Numbered from the stretch's first letter, positions 11,911-23,863 are shown. The stretch: 64,000 nt of DNA from Conus ventricosus (GCA_018398815.1 CM031622.1:16558504-16622503), one strand, 5' to 3'. The notes: a model not told the origin generated them from the sequence alone. Translations and numbers: made by a program.

Positions 11911-14042
11911 AGATCAACAAGCTCATTACCATGCTGCACAAGACCTACAGAAATCACCTCAGCGACAAGACCTGCCAGAAGGAGAAAGAAGAGAAGTACC
12001 AGTAAGCCAGGCAGCTCATCCAACAGAAGTTTCGGCAGGTAAAGAACGATTTGGTGGCAAAAGAAAACAGAAAGTCTGCAAGCTGCGCCCGATATCAACG
12101 ACATGAAGACATTTCAGACGGGCCTTGCACCTTCTAACAGATAAGACTGGCATCCATGATCGCTGGGCTGAGCACTTCAACGCTGTCTTGAATAGACACT
12201 CGTCAGTATCTGAAGAAGCAATCGCAGCACTCTCCCAACTGCCAGTGAAGGAATCTCTGGCAGAACCACCCTCCAGTACAGAGACTGCGAAGGTTCTGAA
12301 GCAGACCACGTCCAGGAAAGCATCAGGGGCAGATGGAATTTCAGCTGACATCTACAGGAATGGAGGCAAGGTACTCCTGGAAAAGCTGACTAACCTCTTC
12401 CAGTCCATATGGGAAAAGGGAGAAGTGCCCCAAGACCGCAGAGACGCCTCTATTGTACACATCTACTTAAGAAAGGATGATAATGCGTCCAGTGACAATC
12501 ATTGTGGGATTTCCCTCTTGTGCATCGCAGCAAAGATTCTTGCCATGGTCATCTTGAACAGACTCATCATTCACATTCAGATCATCCACATTCAGGAACC
12601 ACCGTTTCTGAATCACAGTGCGGGTTTCGCGCAGGCAGGGGCACAACCGACATGGTGTTTGCTGTTCGCCAGCTACAGGAGAAGTGTCGTGAGCATAACC
12701 AGGAGCTCCACATGGTGTCTGTTGATTTCATCAAGGCTTTCGACACCGATAATCGGACTGGCTTGTTGAAAATCCACAAATTTGGTTACCTGGAATCGTT
12801 CATCTCATTGATCGTTTTATTTCACGATGGCATGCTGGCGAGGGTGCAAGAAAATGGAGATACCTCTGACTCATTCCCAGTGAAAAACGGAGTGAAGCAT
12901 GGATGCGTTTTAGCTCCCATCCTCTTTTTCATTCTGTTTGCTGCAAAGCTGATTGATGCATTCCGGTACTGTGACAAGGGGGTATGCATCCACTTTTGTT
13001 TAGATGGCAAACTCTTTAACATTTGACGACTTCAGGCCAAGGCTGAAGTATTTGATGCGCTTCTGAGAGGGTTCCTCTTTGCTGATGACTGTGCACTGGC
13101 CGCGCATTCCCATGAAGACATCCAATGCATCACAGATCGTTTTGCAGGGGCCTGTCAACGCTTTGGACTTGCAATCAGTCTTGGTGAGACCGAGGCCATG
13201 TTCCAGCATTCACTGCCTGGAGCTGGCAGTGCACCACTACCACCTGTCTCATCAACATCACAGTGATAAAAATGTGGACAAGTACTGCTATTTGAGCAAC
13301 ACTGTTGGCAGCTGCGGATCTCTGGATGCAGAAATGATGTTACTCATAGCAAAGGCCAGCTCTGCCTTTGGCAGACTCTCAAAGAGGCAGTGGTAAGACC
13401 ATGGCATCAAATTTCGTTCAAAGGTTGCCGTGTGCAGAGCTGTGGTTCTAAGTGCTTTCCTCTACTGTTGTGAGATTTGGACCACGTACCGCCAACATAT
13501 CCAACAACTCGAACACTTCCATCAACGATGCTTGCACAAGATCTGCAGCATCAAATGGCAAGAGTGTCCAACCTACAGGTTCAGAAGAAGTGCGGCCCAT
13601 CCAGCATTAAGTGTTTACTCATCAAAAGCCAGCTCCGATGGACAGGACACGTTGTCCGTATGGAGAGCAACAGAACTCATGAGATGCTGATCTGTGGACA
13701 ACTGAAGGAAGGACAATGTGAGAGGGAAGGCCTATCAAGAAATACAAAGACACCATGAAGGCCAACCTCAGAAGCCGCAACTGCTTCCTGGGAAGATGTT
13801 GCCCTTGACAGAAAACTGGAAGTAACGGTGTACCCAGGGCTCAGTGACATTCGAGCGCAACAGAGCAGTCGCCATCCAGGAAAAGAGGGATCGAAGAAAA
13901 CAGGCCCCATCCTTGCAGGACTCCATTCCACACAGCGTCTGTGGACACTTTTGTGCCTCAGAAATTGGTCTTGATTCCCGCATGAGGACCCACATCAGCA
14001 GATGACATGCCTCTTACTCATCCGACGGGAGACTATACCAGC
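11911..14042 (+). pseudogene. RTE-like / CFDP2-type LINE fragment, RT and C-terminal tail
   Basis: From 12125 the frame reads DKTGIHDRWAEHFNAVLNR, then KASGADGISADIYRNGG (RT entry), CGFRAGRGTTDMVFAVRQLQ, VDFIKAFDTDNR (first catalytic Asp, 12720-12750) and GVKHGCVLAPILFFILFAAK. A stop follows at 13026, and the FADD-type box is shifted and altered near 13075. The tail reads FGRLSKRQW, LSAFLYCCEIWTTYRQHIQQ and LRWTGHVVRM and ends in a C-x2-C/H-like finger near 13945-14005. This order is typical of the elements often annotated as craniofacial development protein 2-like. A 30 bp direct repeat with 27 identities (11881-11910 and 14043-14072) flanks it as a target duplication. It is non-functional because of several shifts. 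Confidence 0.8.
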
Positions 14043-14107
14043 ATACAGTCAAGAGTTCTTTATCATTAGCAGTACACATTAGGTCACTCGTATACAGTTA
14101 ATGGAAT

Positions 14108-16400
14108 CGCAGTTATAATATCTGATATATGAAAGTTCACATTCTATAAAACAACAGAAAAGGATGATTGTTGTTACACTTAACAAAAAAATAAAATCCC
14201 TCAAACTTTCACATTCTGTGAAACAACAGAAAAGGATAATTGTTATCACAGCTGGATGGGAAAAAAATTCTTACATTCTGTGACACATCAAATAAGAATG
14301 ATTGTTGCAACACTGAACGAAAAGAAATGCCTCAAATTCTCACATTCTGTGAAACAACAGGAAAGGATGATTGTTGCTACACTAGACGGAAAAAATCCCT
14401 CAAATGTTACACTCTTTGACGGATCAGATGAGGCTGATTGTTGCCACACTAGACGGAAAAAATCCCTCAAATGTTACACTCTTTGACGGATCAGATGAGG
14501 CTGATTGTTGCCACACTAGACGGAAAAAATCCCTCAAATGTTACACTCTTTGACGGATCAGATGAGGCTGATTGTTGCCACACTAGACGGAAAAAATCCC
14601 TCAAATGTTACACTCTTGACGGATCAGATGAGGCTGATTGTTGCCACACTGGACGGAAAAAATCCCTCAAATGTTACACTCTTTGACGGATCAGATGAGG
14701 CTGATTGTTGCCACACTAGACGGAAAAAATCCCTCAAATGTTACACTCTTTGACGGATCAGATGACGCTGATTGTTGCCACACTAGACGGAAAAAACTCC
14801 CTCAAATGTTACACTCTTTGACGGATCAGATGAGGCTGATTGTTGCCACACTAGACGGAAAAAATCCCTCAAATGTTACACTCTTTGACGGATCAGATGA
14901 GGCTGATTGTTGCCACACTGGACGGAAAAAATCCCTCAAATGTTGCACTCTTTGACGGATCAGATGAGGCTGATTGTTGCCACACTGGACGGAAAAACCC
15001 CTCAAATGTTACACTCTTTGACGGATCAGATGAGGCTGATTGTTGCCACACTAGACGGAAAAACTCCCTCAAATGTTACACACTTTGACGGATCAGATGA
15101 GGCTGATTGTTGCCACACTAGACGGAAAAAATCCCTCAAATGTTACACCTTTTGACGGATCAGATGAGGCTGATTGTTGCCACACTAGACGGAAAAAATC
15201 CCTCAAATGTTACACTCTTTGACGGATAAGATGAGGCTTATTGTTGCCACACTCGACGGAAAAAATCCATCAAATGTTACACTCTTTGACGGATCAGATG
15301 AGGCTGATTGTTGCCACACTAGACGGAAAAAATCCCTCAAATGTTACACTCTATGTCGGATCAGATGAGGCTGATTGTGCACACTAGACGGAAAAAATCC
15401 CTCAAATGTTACACTCTTTGACGGATCAGATGAGGCTGATTGTTGCCACACTAGACGGAAAAAAATCCCTCAAATGTTACACTCTTTGACGGATCAGATG
15501 AGGCTGATTGTTGCCACACTAGACGGAAAAAATCCCTCAAATGTTACACTCTTTGACGGATCAATGAGGCTGATGTTGCCACACTAGACGGAAAAAATCC
15601 CTCAAATGTTACACTCTTTGACGGATCAGATGAGGCTGATTGTTGCCACACTGGACGGAAAAAATCCCTCAAATGTTACACTCTTTGACGGATAAGATGA
15701 GGCTGATTGTTGCCACACTGGACGGAAAAAATCCCTCAAATGTTACACTCTTTGACGGATCAGATGAGGCTGACTGTTGCCACACTAGACGGAAAAAATC
15801 CCTCAAATGTTACACTCTTTGACGGATCAGATGAGGCTGATTGTTGCCACACTAGACGGAAAAAATCCCTCAAATGTTACACTCTTTGACGGATCAGATG
15901 AGGCTGATTGTTGCCACACTAGACGGAAAAAATCCCTCAAATGTTACACTCTTTGACGGATCAGATGAGGCTGATTGTTGCCACACTAGACGGAAAAAAA
16001 TCCCTCAAATGTTACACTCTTTGACGGATCAGATGAGGCTGATTGTTGCCACACTAGACGGAAAAAATCCCTCAAATGTTACACTCTTTGACGGATCAGA
16101 TGAAGCTGATTGTTGCCACACTAGACGGAAAAAATCCCTCAAATGTTACACTCTTTGACGGATCAGATGAGGCTGATTGTTGCCACACTAGACGGAAAAA
16201 ATCCCTCAAATGTTACACTCTTTGACGGATCAGATGAGGCTGATTGTTGCCACACTAGACGGAAAAAATCCCTCAAATGTTACACTCTTTGACGGATCAG
16301 ATGAGGCTGATTGTTGCCACACTAGACGGAAAAAAATCCCTCAAATGTTACACTCTTTGACGGATCAGATGAGGCTGATTGTTGCCACAGCTGGACGAAA
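14108..16400 (+). repeat. 67 bp satellite array (about 30 copies) with degenerate leading units
   Basis: Between about 14395 and 16395 a 67 bp unit containing GATGAGGCTGATTGTTGCC and a CACACTAGACGG box repeats about 30 times with very high identity. The left edge (14108-14395) has four or five diverged units of 60-70 bp with a CACATTCTGTGAAACAACAG variant. Frames in it are periodic artefacts. The array lies inside the pogo-like segment. Confidence 0.95.
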
Positions 16401-17256
16401 AAAGAAAAAAAATCAAAACTCAACTTTGAACTGTGAAGAAAATTATCACAAAGGAAAATAATTTTGTTTTTCATCCTCGTATCACAGTAGTCCACTTGAG
16501 TACACAAAGGCACCCGAGTTCTTGTGCGTGCAGCAGTTCTGTCAAACTTGTCGTTTGATTGTCTCGAACAGGTACTTAAAAACAAGTTCTGGCATGCTAC
16601 GGTGCTCTCACATCCAAAATACTGACTTTTACACTTCTCTTTGGAAACCAGAATAATTGCCAGTGTCGACGCCGCAATTTCATATTCTTCCATTATTTCT
16701 TCATCTGTGTTGCTGGATTTCTTTCAGCTTCCTAAATAATTTCAATTTTTCGCTTTAGCACAGAACGTTGCGACGTGCAAACGCCATGATGAAATGGCCT
16801 ATTATATCAAACCCTGACACACTGATACCCTCCTTCCCCTTCACCCCACCCTCGTCTCTTCAGCATCTCGCCTCCGTCTACAGTCGCTGAACATGAGTCG
16901 ACTGCTCTGCTTCGAAAATCACAGGCACTATACACAGGTACTATACAACAAACATACAGTAAAAATACTGTGTACATTCAATCTGCCTATGTGAAGCTAT
17001 GCAAGAAAATGAAACAAGCTTTGGTTATGCAGCTAGTCAAACATGCATAAATGTGTTATTTCTATTTATAGCAACGCATATACAGCTCTACACTTCATGT
17101 GCTATGTAGGCACTCCCCCATCTCCCTGGACTAGCGAGCTACAGTATGAAGCAATGTACGTCGCAGCAAACTAACCAACCATTTCTGAGAAATGGTTCCC
17201 AAACACAAAAGCAACCACATCGTTATATCCAGCTTAGACTCTTCACAGGGCCGAAC
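16401..17256. other. Unique interior of the pogo-like segment
   Basis: No gene, RNA or transposase similarity is visible in either strand here. It contains ordinary A/T-rich sequence and one short direct TATACAGC-type motif. Confidence 0.4.
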
Positions 17257-17417
17257 ATATGATTCGCTTTTGGCAGCTGACTCGCTTTTGGCAGCTGATT
17301 CGCTTTTGGCAGCTGAGCGTTATTGCCCGCTGGGAACATATGATTCGCTTTTGGCAGCTGACTCGCTTTTGGCAGCTGATTCGCTTTTGGCAGCTGAGCG
17401 TTATTGCCCGCTGGGAC
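17257..17417. repeat. 81 bp unit duplicated, each with three TTCGCTTTTGGCAGCTGA subrepeats
   Basis: The unit starting ACATATGATTCGC occurs twice, 81 bp apart. Each unit holds three 20 bp TCGCTTTTGGCAGCTG repeats and ends GCGTTATTGCCCGCTGGGA. It lies just inside the right end of the pogo-like segment. Confidence 0.9.
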
Positions 17418-17580
17418 CCCAAAACCATTTCGTTATAAGCGGCATTTCGTTATATCCGACTTCGCTACATCCGACGTGTCTTTGTCATGTAAAGAGGGAT
17501 TTTTGCCGGAACCAATCTTTTTGCTTCGTTATATCCGGCATTCGTTATATCCGACTTCGGTATAAGCGGCTTCGACTGTA

Positions 17581-17720
17581 AGCAAATCACTCCTGATCGC
17601 TTCCCTTGTTTAGAAAATTTTACTGCGGATTTACACAATACTTTATAGCCAACAAACATATCAGCACGACATTCGTCCATAGATGTTTCAGCTAAAGCAG
17701 ATTTAAATAAAACAGAAGCC
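17581..17720 (-). pseudogene. Antisense LINE endonuclease, upstream part (continues at 11088)
   Basis: The minus strand reads GYKVLCKSAVKFSKQGKRSG and then VIC up to the TA at 17579-17580. The same domain resumes at 11088 reading downward. The GKRSGVIC stretch corresponds to the GRRSGGV-type motif of APE endonucleases in this LINE group. Confidence 0.7.
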
Positions 17721-17819
17721 TACGTGATGATGGCTGTCAGCTGCACGTGCGTCACTAAACGAAAATCAGTTTCAGAAATATACGTAGATTTTTTCCCCCA
17801 GGATCCTTAACTTGGGTCC

Positions 17820-19660
17820 TTTACTCACATCACCCGTTCCTCAGCACCAATAACTCATTGTATCCACACTCAGCCAGGAAATCAAACAAAATAATTAACC
17901 AAAGACAGCCAAACTCCTCTGACTGTCAGACACTAAACAACACACTTTCTGCTTGCTCCCCAAAATACACAAACCTGACACACTCAGCAGACCCATTGTT
18001 TCTGCTTGTAGAGAACACACCTCACCTCACAGTACACTGACTTTCTCCTCCAATCCATAGTGTAAAGCCTTCCCACATACCTCTTTTGACACCAGATGCT
18101 GTCTCTCTTTAAACTTGCGTTCCTCATGCTGATGGATTGAAGCCTCATCACCAATACCCATCAACAGCCGCGCTGGTTAGAATGCAGAATTAGTCCTCAT
18201 CCTCCACACATGAATTCAACAACCACACACTCGCAAATCAGTGATGTCGCCATGGGAACCAAAATGGGGTCGTCCTATGCCTGTCTTTTCATGGACACCT
18301 GGAACACCGCCTGCTACTTTTCTGCACAGGCCCAACTCCAGAACTTTGCAAAAGATACATCAATGACGGGCTGGAAGCGACATCTATGCCAGAACGAGAC
18401 CGCCTCAACTTCCTCAACTTTGCTCAGACCCTTCATCCATCCATAAAATTTGCATACGCTGTTTCCAAGTCAGTCATGGACAACTCAAGACCTGTTTTCT
18501 ACAAATCCATTGATTCACATTTATACCAAACTACACATCTCTCCAGCATCCATCCACACAAATCAGCATTCCATAGTCTGAATTCCTCCACCTGTGCAGT
18601 CTCTGCTCCAAAGACGAAGATTTCACTCAAGAAGCAGCCAAAATGTTTGAGGTTTTCACCAGCCATTGATACCTCATTACTGTCATGAATGACGCTGTCA
18701 GCTGTACCACAGCTGTGTCCAGAACAACTGCCGTGGAAGTCCAGCCTCCAAAAGAAACTGACAAACCAACTGCCTGCCTCCTCTTACACACACACGGACT
18801 TCCCACCCATCTACAGATCCTCAAGTCAAGCCGGCACATAGAAAAAGATCATAAACCTGGTTTTGAGACCAAACTGATGATTACTTTTAGACTCGACAAA
18901 AGACCTACATGTGCGCTTCAAAATGAACATCATCACCACACCTGAATCACCCTGTACCTTTCCCTGCACAAAAACCACAGCAAAATCCGTCCTCTCACCA
19001 AGCCTGTGTGGCCCCTCTTGGCTTGACACTGACTGCTCCCTGTGGACTGCCGGTGCCGGCTGCGGCGGGGCCGACCGGGCTGTGGCTGTGGATGGGTGTC
19101 GGAATGAGCGGCGTGGGTGCACTGCCTCTGAGGTGGCGCAGAAGTTGGGACAGCAAAAAAAAAAAAAAAAAAAAAAAAAGCCTCTGTACGTGGCCTCAAA
19201 TGCTCCTTCAAAATTAACGTACATTCAGAGCTGTAACATTGTATATTCTATCCGCTGGTGAACTGGGCGGTAACATCTAAAAATGTTAGACATCCCGCAG
19301 CCTTGATGCAGGCATTTCTGTCTATCCGCTGGTGAACTGGGCGGTAACATCTAAAAATGTTAGACATCCCGCAGTCTTAATGCAGGCATTTCTGAACACC
19401 TGGCTGACATCCGCCATTACCAACCCAAACCCGTCACTCTTCACTACACAACATCAATTATGTCAAAGTCCCCGTGCTTTGGCAATCATGGTGACAACTT
19501 TGAGCGCTCCATGCAGGAATTCAGTCTTACCGCCAGACTGTGGACCCTCTGCCCACTGGCATCAACATAAAAAAAACAGCATGTACCCTATCCACCCTCA
19601 CAGCACTGGCCCGCAGTACTTTCCACCGACACACTACAACCACACTAGTCACTAGTTACC
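17820..19660 (+). pseudogene. Penelope-like element: RT and GIY-YIG-region remains
   Basis: Readings in several frames reproduce Penelope-like order. LLPKIHKPDTLSRPIVSAC (17955-18012) is the RT entry block. SDVAMGTKMGSSYACLFMD (18240-18295) corresponds to the conserved MGTxMGPxYACLF block, and HPSIKFAYAVSKS with FYKSIDSHLYQTTHLSSIHP (18430-18560) to the following blocks. Near 19395-19560 a frame gives EHLADIRHYQPKPVTLHY, resembling the end of the GIY-YIG endonuclease region. Stops, shifts, a poly-A insertion at 19157-19180 and an internal duplication show decay. Penelope-like elements encode an RT related to telomerase and usually a GIY-YIG nuclease. Confidence 0.8.
19247..19394 (+). repeat. 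74 bp tandem duplication within the Penelope-like element
   Basis: The block beginning TCTATCCGCTGGTGAACTGG occurs at 19247 and again at 19321 with two differences. Confidence 0.9.
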
Positions 19661-19744
19661 TCATGTGTATATACAGCAACTCTCTCTTATCTCTATCCTT
19701 TACTGTCTTCGTTTTTCTTTATGAGTCAATTTTCTATATATATA

Positions 19745-21282
19745 CTGACTTCCATAAAAACGTGAAAGCAAAACAAGCTGAAGGTTAGGGGCGAATTTGT
19801 TTGGTCACAATTGTACAGAGTGGAAGCGAGAATTCAACGTGATTTGATTCATTACACCGGTAATGTGTGAAAATGTCATCAGCAATATGTCTTTGTGTGG
19901 AAAATCCAAGATCACGTGACAAACCAGCTTGAAGTCCTAATACCGTGTGTGGCCACCATTTGCATGGACAACTGCTTGACACCTGCGGCTCATTGAGTGG
20001 ACCAGGTGGTTTGATGCGTCCCCTTGGCACACCAGCCCACACATGGACGATGGCCTGGTGAAGTTGAGCCGCTGTTGCTGGTCGTGGACGCAGGAGGTCC
20101 AACCGTCTGCCAAGTTCATCCCAAAAATGTTCTATTGGGTTTAAATCGGGACTGAGGGCTGGCCAGGGCAGCACATTGACGTTGTTGTGCTGAAGAAATT
20201 GCTGGTGGCCCTGGCTGTGTGTGGTCTTACATTGTCCTGTTGGAATGTCCAGTTTGGGTGTTGCGCAAAAAAAGGAACGACATGGGGTCTGAGCACCTGG
20301 TGGATGTAGCGCTGTGCATTGACACCCTGTCCGCGACCAGGACCAATGTTCTGAAAGATGACTTGTCCTATGGCGTGGTTAATGCCAATTGCACCCCATA
20401 TCATAACGTTCGGGCCTCCCCAGGGGTTCCGCTCTACCACACAGGAGTCAGCATAGCGTTCACCAGGTCGACGCCATATTCTGACAAGACCGTCAGCCAT
20501 GTCAATACAAAAACGCCTCTCATCTGAGAACAGTATGCGTCCCCACTGCTGCCTGCGCCAGTTGATTCGGGCTTGTGCCCACTGCAGCCTGTCCTGCCGG
20601 TGTCTTGGTGTCAGTACCGAACCTCTGTGAGGACGCCTACATGCCAGCCCGTTCTCCTGAAGACGCCGCCGCACAGTGTTGAGGCTGATTCGTTGCTGGA
20701 GATTCCCAGGCACCTGTCGAGCAGTGTTAGCGGCTGTTTGCCGCCTGTCCCGCAGATGGGTTCGAACAAGATGGCGATCCTCTCTTGGTGTGGTGACCCG
20801 AGGACGGCCTGGCCGGGGACGATCATCAGTGGTACCAGTGACTCGCATGCGGTGCTGCAGACGATAGATGGTTGAGATGTGGACGTTAAAGATGTTGGCG
20901 ACCTGCCTGGCATCCACACCAGCCTCCAGATGGCCTAGGGCACGATTGCGTTCCTCTGCTCGTAGCCTTGGCATCTCTGTTGCGTTCAGACCGCAAGTCG
21001 TTATCTGAACCTTGTAGCGCGGCTTTATAAAGGCTGCATGCCTGCGTACTTGTCGCTGGTTAACTTTGCTCTGCATGGTGTGCACGTGCCTCACTTGCAG
21101 CAACCAGTTTGCCATTTTTGTTGACCCTCCAATGCCGGGAATGATGTGTTGCTCACACAATTTTTTCACTGCACGTGAGTCTTGGACCCAAACAACTTGC
21201 CACAATGGTTCAATATTGTATATTCACCCCTTTTCACCCGAAAAATAGCCTTTCAATTTTTCGCGTTTTTTATGGAAGTCAG
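19745..21282 (-). mobile_element. Tc1-like DNA transposon, complete length
   Basis: The ends are inverted: CTGACTTCCATAAAAACG at 19745 and, on the other strand from 21282, CTGACTTCCATAAAAAACGC. Flanks are TA-rich, consistent with TA targeting although the duplicated TA is not clean on the left. Length is about 1.54 kb, usual for Tc1 elements. It carries one antisense transposase gene. Confidence 0.9.
19785..20974 (-). pseudogene. Tc1-like transposase (DD34E), frameshifted
   Basis: The start chosen is the Met of MPRLRAEERNRALGHLEAGV at 20974, the usual Tc1 N-terminus. Upstream in-frame codons look like leader. Domains in order are a helix-turn-helix (ARQVANIFNVHISTIYRL), a GRPR hinge (PRPGRPRVTT), a second HTH, then the catalytic domain with LFSDERRF (first Asp), VMIWGAI, FQQDNVRPHTAR (second Asp) and, in another frame, ALSPDLNPIEHFWDELGR (Glu). 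Counting across the shift gives 34 residues between the second Asp and the Glu. A one-base deletion near 20200-20205 separates the frames, so the product should be inactive. The enzyme would cut and paste at TA sites. Confidence 0.92.
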
Positions 21283-21534
21283 TTACTTATCTATTCATCC
21301 CCTTTTCTCACTCTGATTTTCCTTCAAATATTTTTACTACTTTTTTTTTCTCTTTCATATTTTCCTTCTTTCTCCCCCCCCCCCCCCCTTCCCTTTCTCT
21401 GTTTTAATGGCACTCTAGGCTTTTTACTTACTTACCTGTTTCATTTCTTCCCACCAATGACCACCACTACTACTATTACTACTACTAATCTTATTGTTGT
21501 TGTGTTGTTTGTTGTTATTGTTATAATCATGATA

Positions 21535-22613
21535 GGTAGAAGTAGTTGCAGCAGCAACAGCATTAGTGGTAGTAGTAGCAGCAACAGCTGTAGCGGAAGC
21601 AGCAGCAGCAGCAGTAGTAGTAGTGGTAGCAGCAGCAACAGCAGCAGCAGCAGCAGTAGTAGTAGTGGTAGCAGCAGCAGCAGCAGCAGCAGTAGTAGTG
21701 GTAGCAGCAGCAGTAGTAGCAGTAGTGGTAGCAGCAGCAGCAGCAGTAGTAGTGGTAGCAGCAGCAGCAGCAGTAGTAGTAGTGGTAGCAGTAGCAGCAG
21801 CAGTAGTAGTAGTGGTAGCAGCAGCAGCAGCAACAGCTGTAGCGAAAGCAGCAGCAGCAGCAGTAGCAGTAGTGGCAGCAGCAATAGTAGTAGTGGTAGC
21901 AGCAGCAGCAGCAGTAGTAGTAGTAGCAGTAGCGGTAGTGGTAGCAGCAGCAGTAGCAGTAGTGGTAGCAGCAGCAGTAGTAGTAGTGGTAGCAGCAGTA
22001 GCAGTAGCAGTAGTGGTAGCAGCAGCAGTAGTAGTAGTAGTAGTGGTAGCAGCAGCAGTAGCAGTAGTGGTAGCAGCAGCAGCAGTGGCAGTAGTGGTAG
22101 CAGCAGCATAGCAGTAGCAGCAGTAGTAGTAGTGGTAGCAGCAGCAGCAGTAGCAGTAGTGGTAGCAGCAGCAGTAGCAGTAGTGGTAGCAGCAGCAGCA
22201 GTAGTAGTAGTAGTGGTAGCAGCAGCAGCAGTAGCAGTAGTGGTAGCAGCAGCAGCAGTGGAAGTAGTGGTAGCAGCAGCAGCAGCAGCTGTAGCAGTAG
22301 TGGTAGCAGCAGCAGTAGCAGTAGTGGTAGCAGCAGCAGCAGTGGTAGTAGTGGTAGCAGCAGCATCAGCAGTAGCAGTAGTGGTAGCAGCAGCAGCAGT
22401 GGTAGTAGTGGTAGCAGCAGCAGCAGCAGTAGCAGTAGTGGTAGCAGCAGCAGCAGCAGCAGCAGTAGTGGTAGCAGCAGCAGCAGTGGTGGTAGTGGTA
22501 GCAGCAGCAGCAGTAGCAGTAGTGGTAGCGGCAGCAGCAGCAGTAGCAGTAGTGACAGCAGCAGCAGCAGTGGTAGTAGCGGTAGCAGCAGCAGCAGCAG
22601 TAGCAGTAGTGGT

Positions 22614-22646
<33 letters not shown>

Positions 22647-22835
22647 GGTAGCAGCAGCAGCAGCAGTAGTAGTAGTGGTAGCAGCAGCAGCAGCAGTAGT
22701 AGTAGTGGTAGCAGCAGCAGCAGCAGTAGTAGTAGTGGTAGCAGCAGCAGCAGCAGTAGTAGTAGTGGTAGCAGCGGCAGCAGCAGCAGCAGTGGTAGTG
22801 GTAGTAGCAGTAGTTGTAGACTAGTAGTAGCAGTA
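21535..22835. repeat. 1.3 kb AGC/AGT/GGT trinucleotide block
   Basis: Blocks of AGC repeats alternate with AGT and GGT in an irregular higher-order pattern around AGTAGTGGTAGC. Period three keeps every frame open, giving poly-Ser, Ala/Val or, antisense, poly-Leu readouts. I regard the long frames as repeat artefacts: there is no start context, no non-repeat domain and no splice evidence. Confidence 0.9.
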
Positions 22836-23050
22836 GTAAAATTCTTCTTCGTATCTTTTTTTTCACTATTTACATGTATATGTGTTTAGAAGTTACATTA
22901 TTACTTTCCCATCATCATCGTCATCATCATCATCGTAATCATCAGTGGTAGGAGTAACGGTGTTATAACTACAGATTTCTAAGATCTTATTTTACTAGTC
23001 TTTTCCATTTTCTACATTCTTCTTCTCCTTCATCATCATCATCATCATCA

Positions 23051-23084
<34 letters not shown>

Positions 23085-23826
23085 TTCTTTTTCTTCTTCT
23101 TCATCATCATCATCATTATCATCATCATCATCAGCATCTTCTTCTTCTTCTTCTGCCTCTTTTTCTTTTTCTTCTTCTCAATTATTGTTGCTGTTGTTGT
23201 CGTTGTCGTATTCGTCATCATCATAACTATTATTGTGATTATTTTCCTACTCGTCCTCCTCCTCCTCCTCTTTCTTCTTCTTCTGATATACTTTATCATT
23301 TCTATTACTTTTATTATTATTATCATTATTAAACGATTGTAACATTATTTTAATCATATAATTGTTGTTCTATTTTTTCATCATTATTGTCATTTAAATC
23401 TGTGTCTACCCCCCCCCCCCCCTCCCAAACTCTCTCTCTTCTCTTCAGTCCTATTCCGTAGTTTTAGGGGTTTTGTTTGTTTGTTTGTTTGTTTTGTTTT
23501 GTTTTGCTTTGTTTTGTTTCGTTTTTGTTTTTGTTTTATTCACGCCACAGTTTGTACCCAGATCGTAGAGATTGGTGAGTGTTTGCTTGTCCTTCGTTTC
23601 CACTGTTCCGAATGCTATTTGTTCTGCCTTTGGAAGACCCAAAGTCATGTCTGTTTTACAGTTTGTTTGTTCTTTTGTTTGGCGGTTCAGTAATTCTGCT
23701 TTTGTTTTTATCCTTAAGAACTGTTGTTCAAGTCTGCATCATAAACATGATAAATATAACAGAAACAGGGATTGAAATTCACACACACACACACACACAC
23801 ACACGCACGCACGCACGCACGCAACG

Positions 23827-23863
<37 letters not shown>

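Larger units (their letters stand above)
11091..17578. mobile_element. pogo/Tigger-like TIR-bounded segment, non-autonomous, carrying nested repeats
   Basis: Both ends begin with the same inverted repeat, CAGTCGAAGCCGCTTATA, reading inward from 11091 and from 17578. Each is flanked by TA (11089-11090 and 17579-17580), as expected for TA-targeting Tc1/mariner/pogo elements. Subterminal CGTTATATCCGG motifs recur near both ends (11135-11215 and 17440-17560). The interrupted antisense LINE endonuclease reads on across the two outer flanks, which fixes the insertion point. No transposase is recognisable inside. The interior holds (TC)n and (CA)n tracts, an RTE-like LINE, a 67 bp satellite and an 81 bp duplication. 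Boundaries are well supported; the pogo assignment rests on TIR style only. Confidence 0.8.

Noticed and set aside
14108..16400. CRISPR-like regularity in this and other tandem arrays
   Set aside because: Units are directly adjacent with no variable spacers, and the DNA is eukaryotic.
14256..16461. Repeated frames resembling FDGSDEADCCHTRRKK
   Set aside because: They reproduce the 67 bp satellite in successive frames; 67 is not a multiple of three, so no continuous protein exists.
21175..22824. A 549-codon plus-strand frame rich in Ser, Ala and Val
   Set aside because: It is the AGC/AGT trinucleotide block read through; period three keeps all frames open and there is no independent coding evidence.
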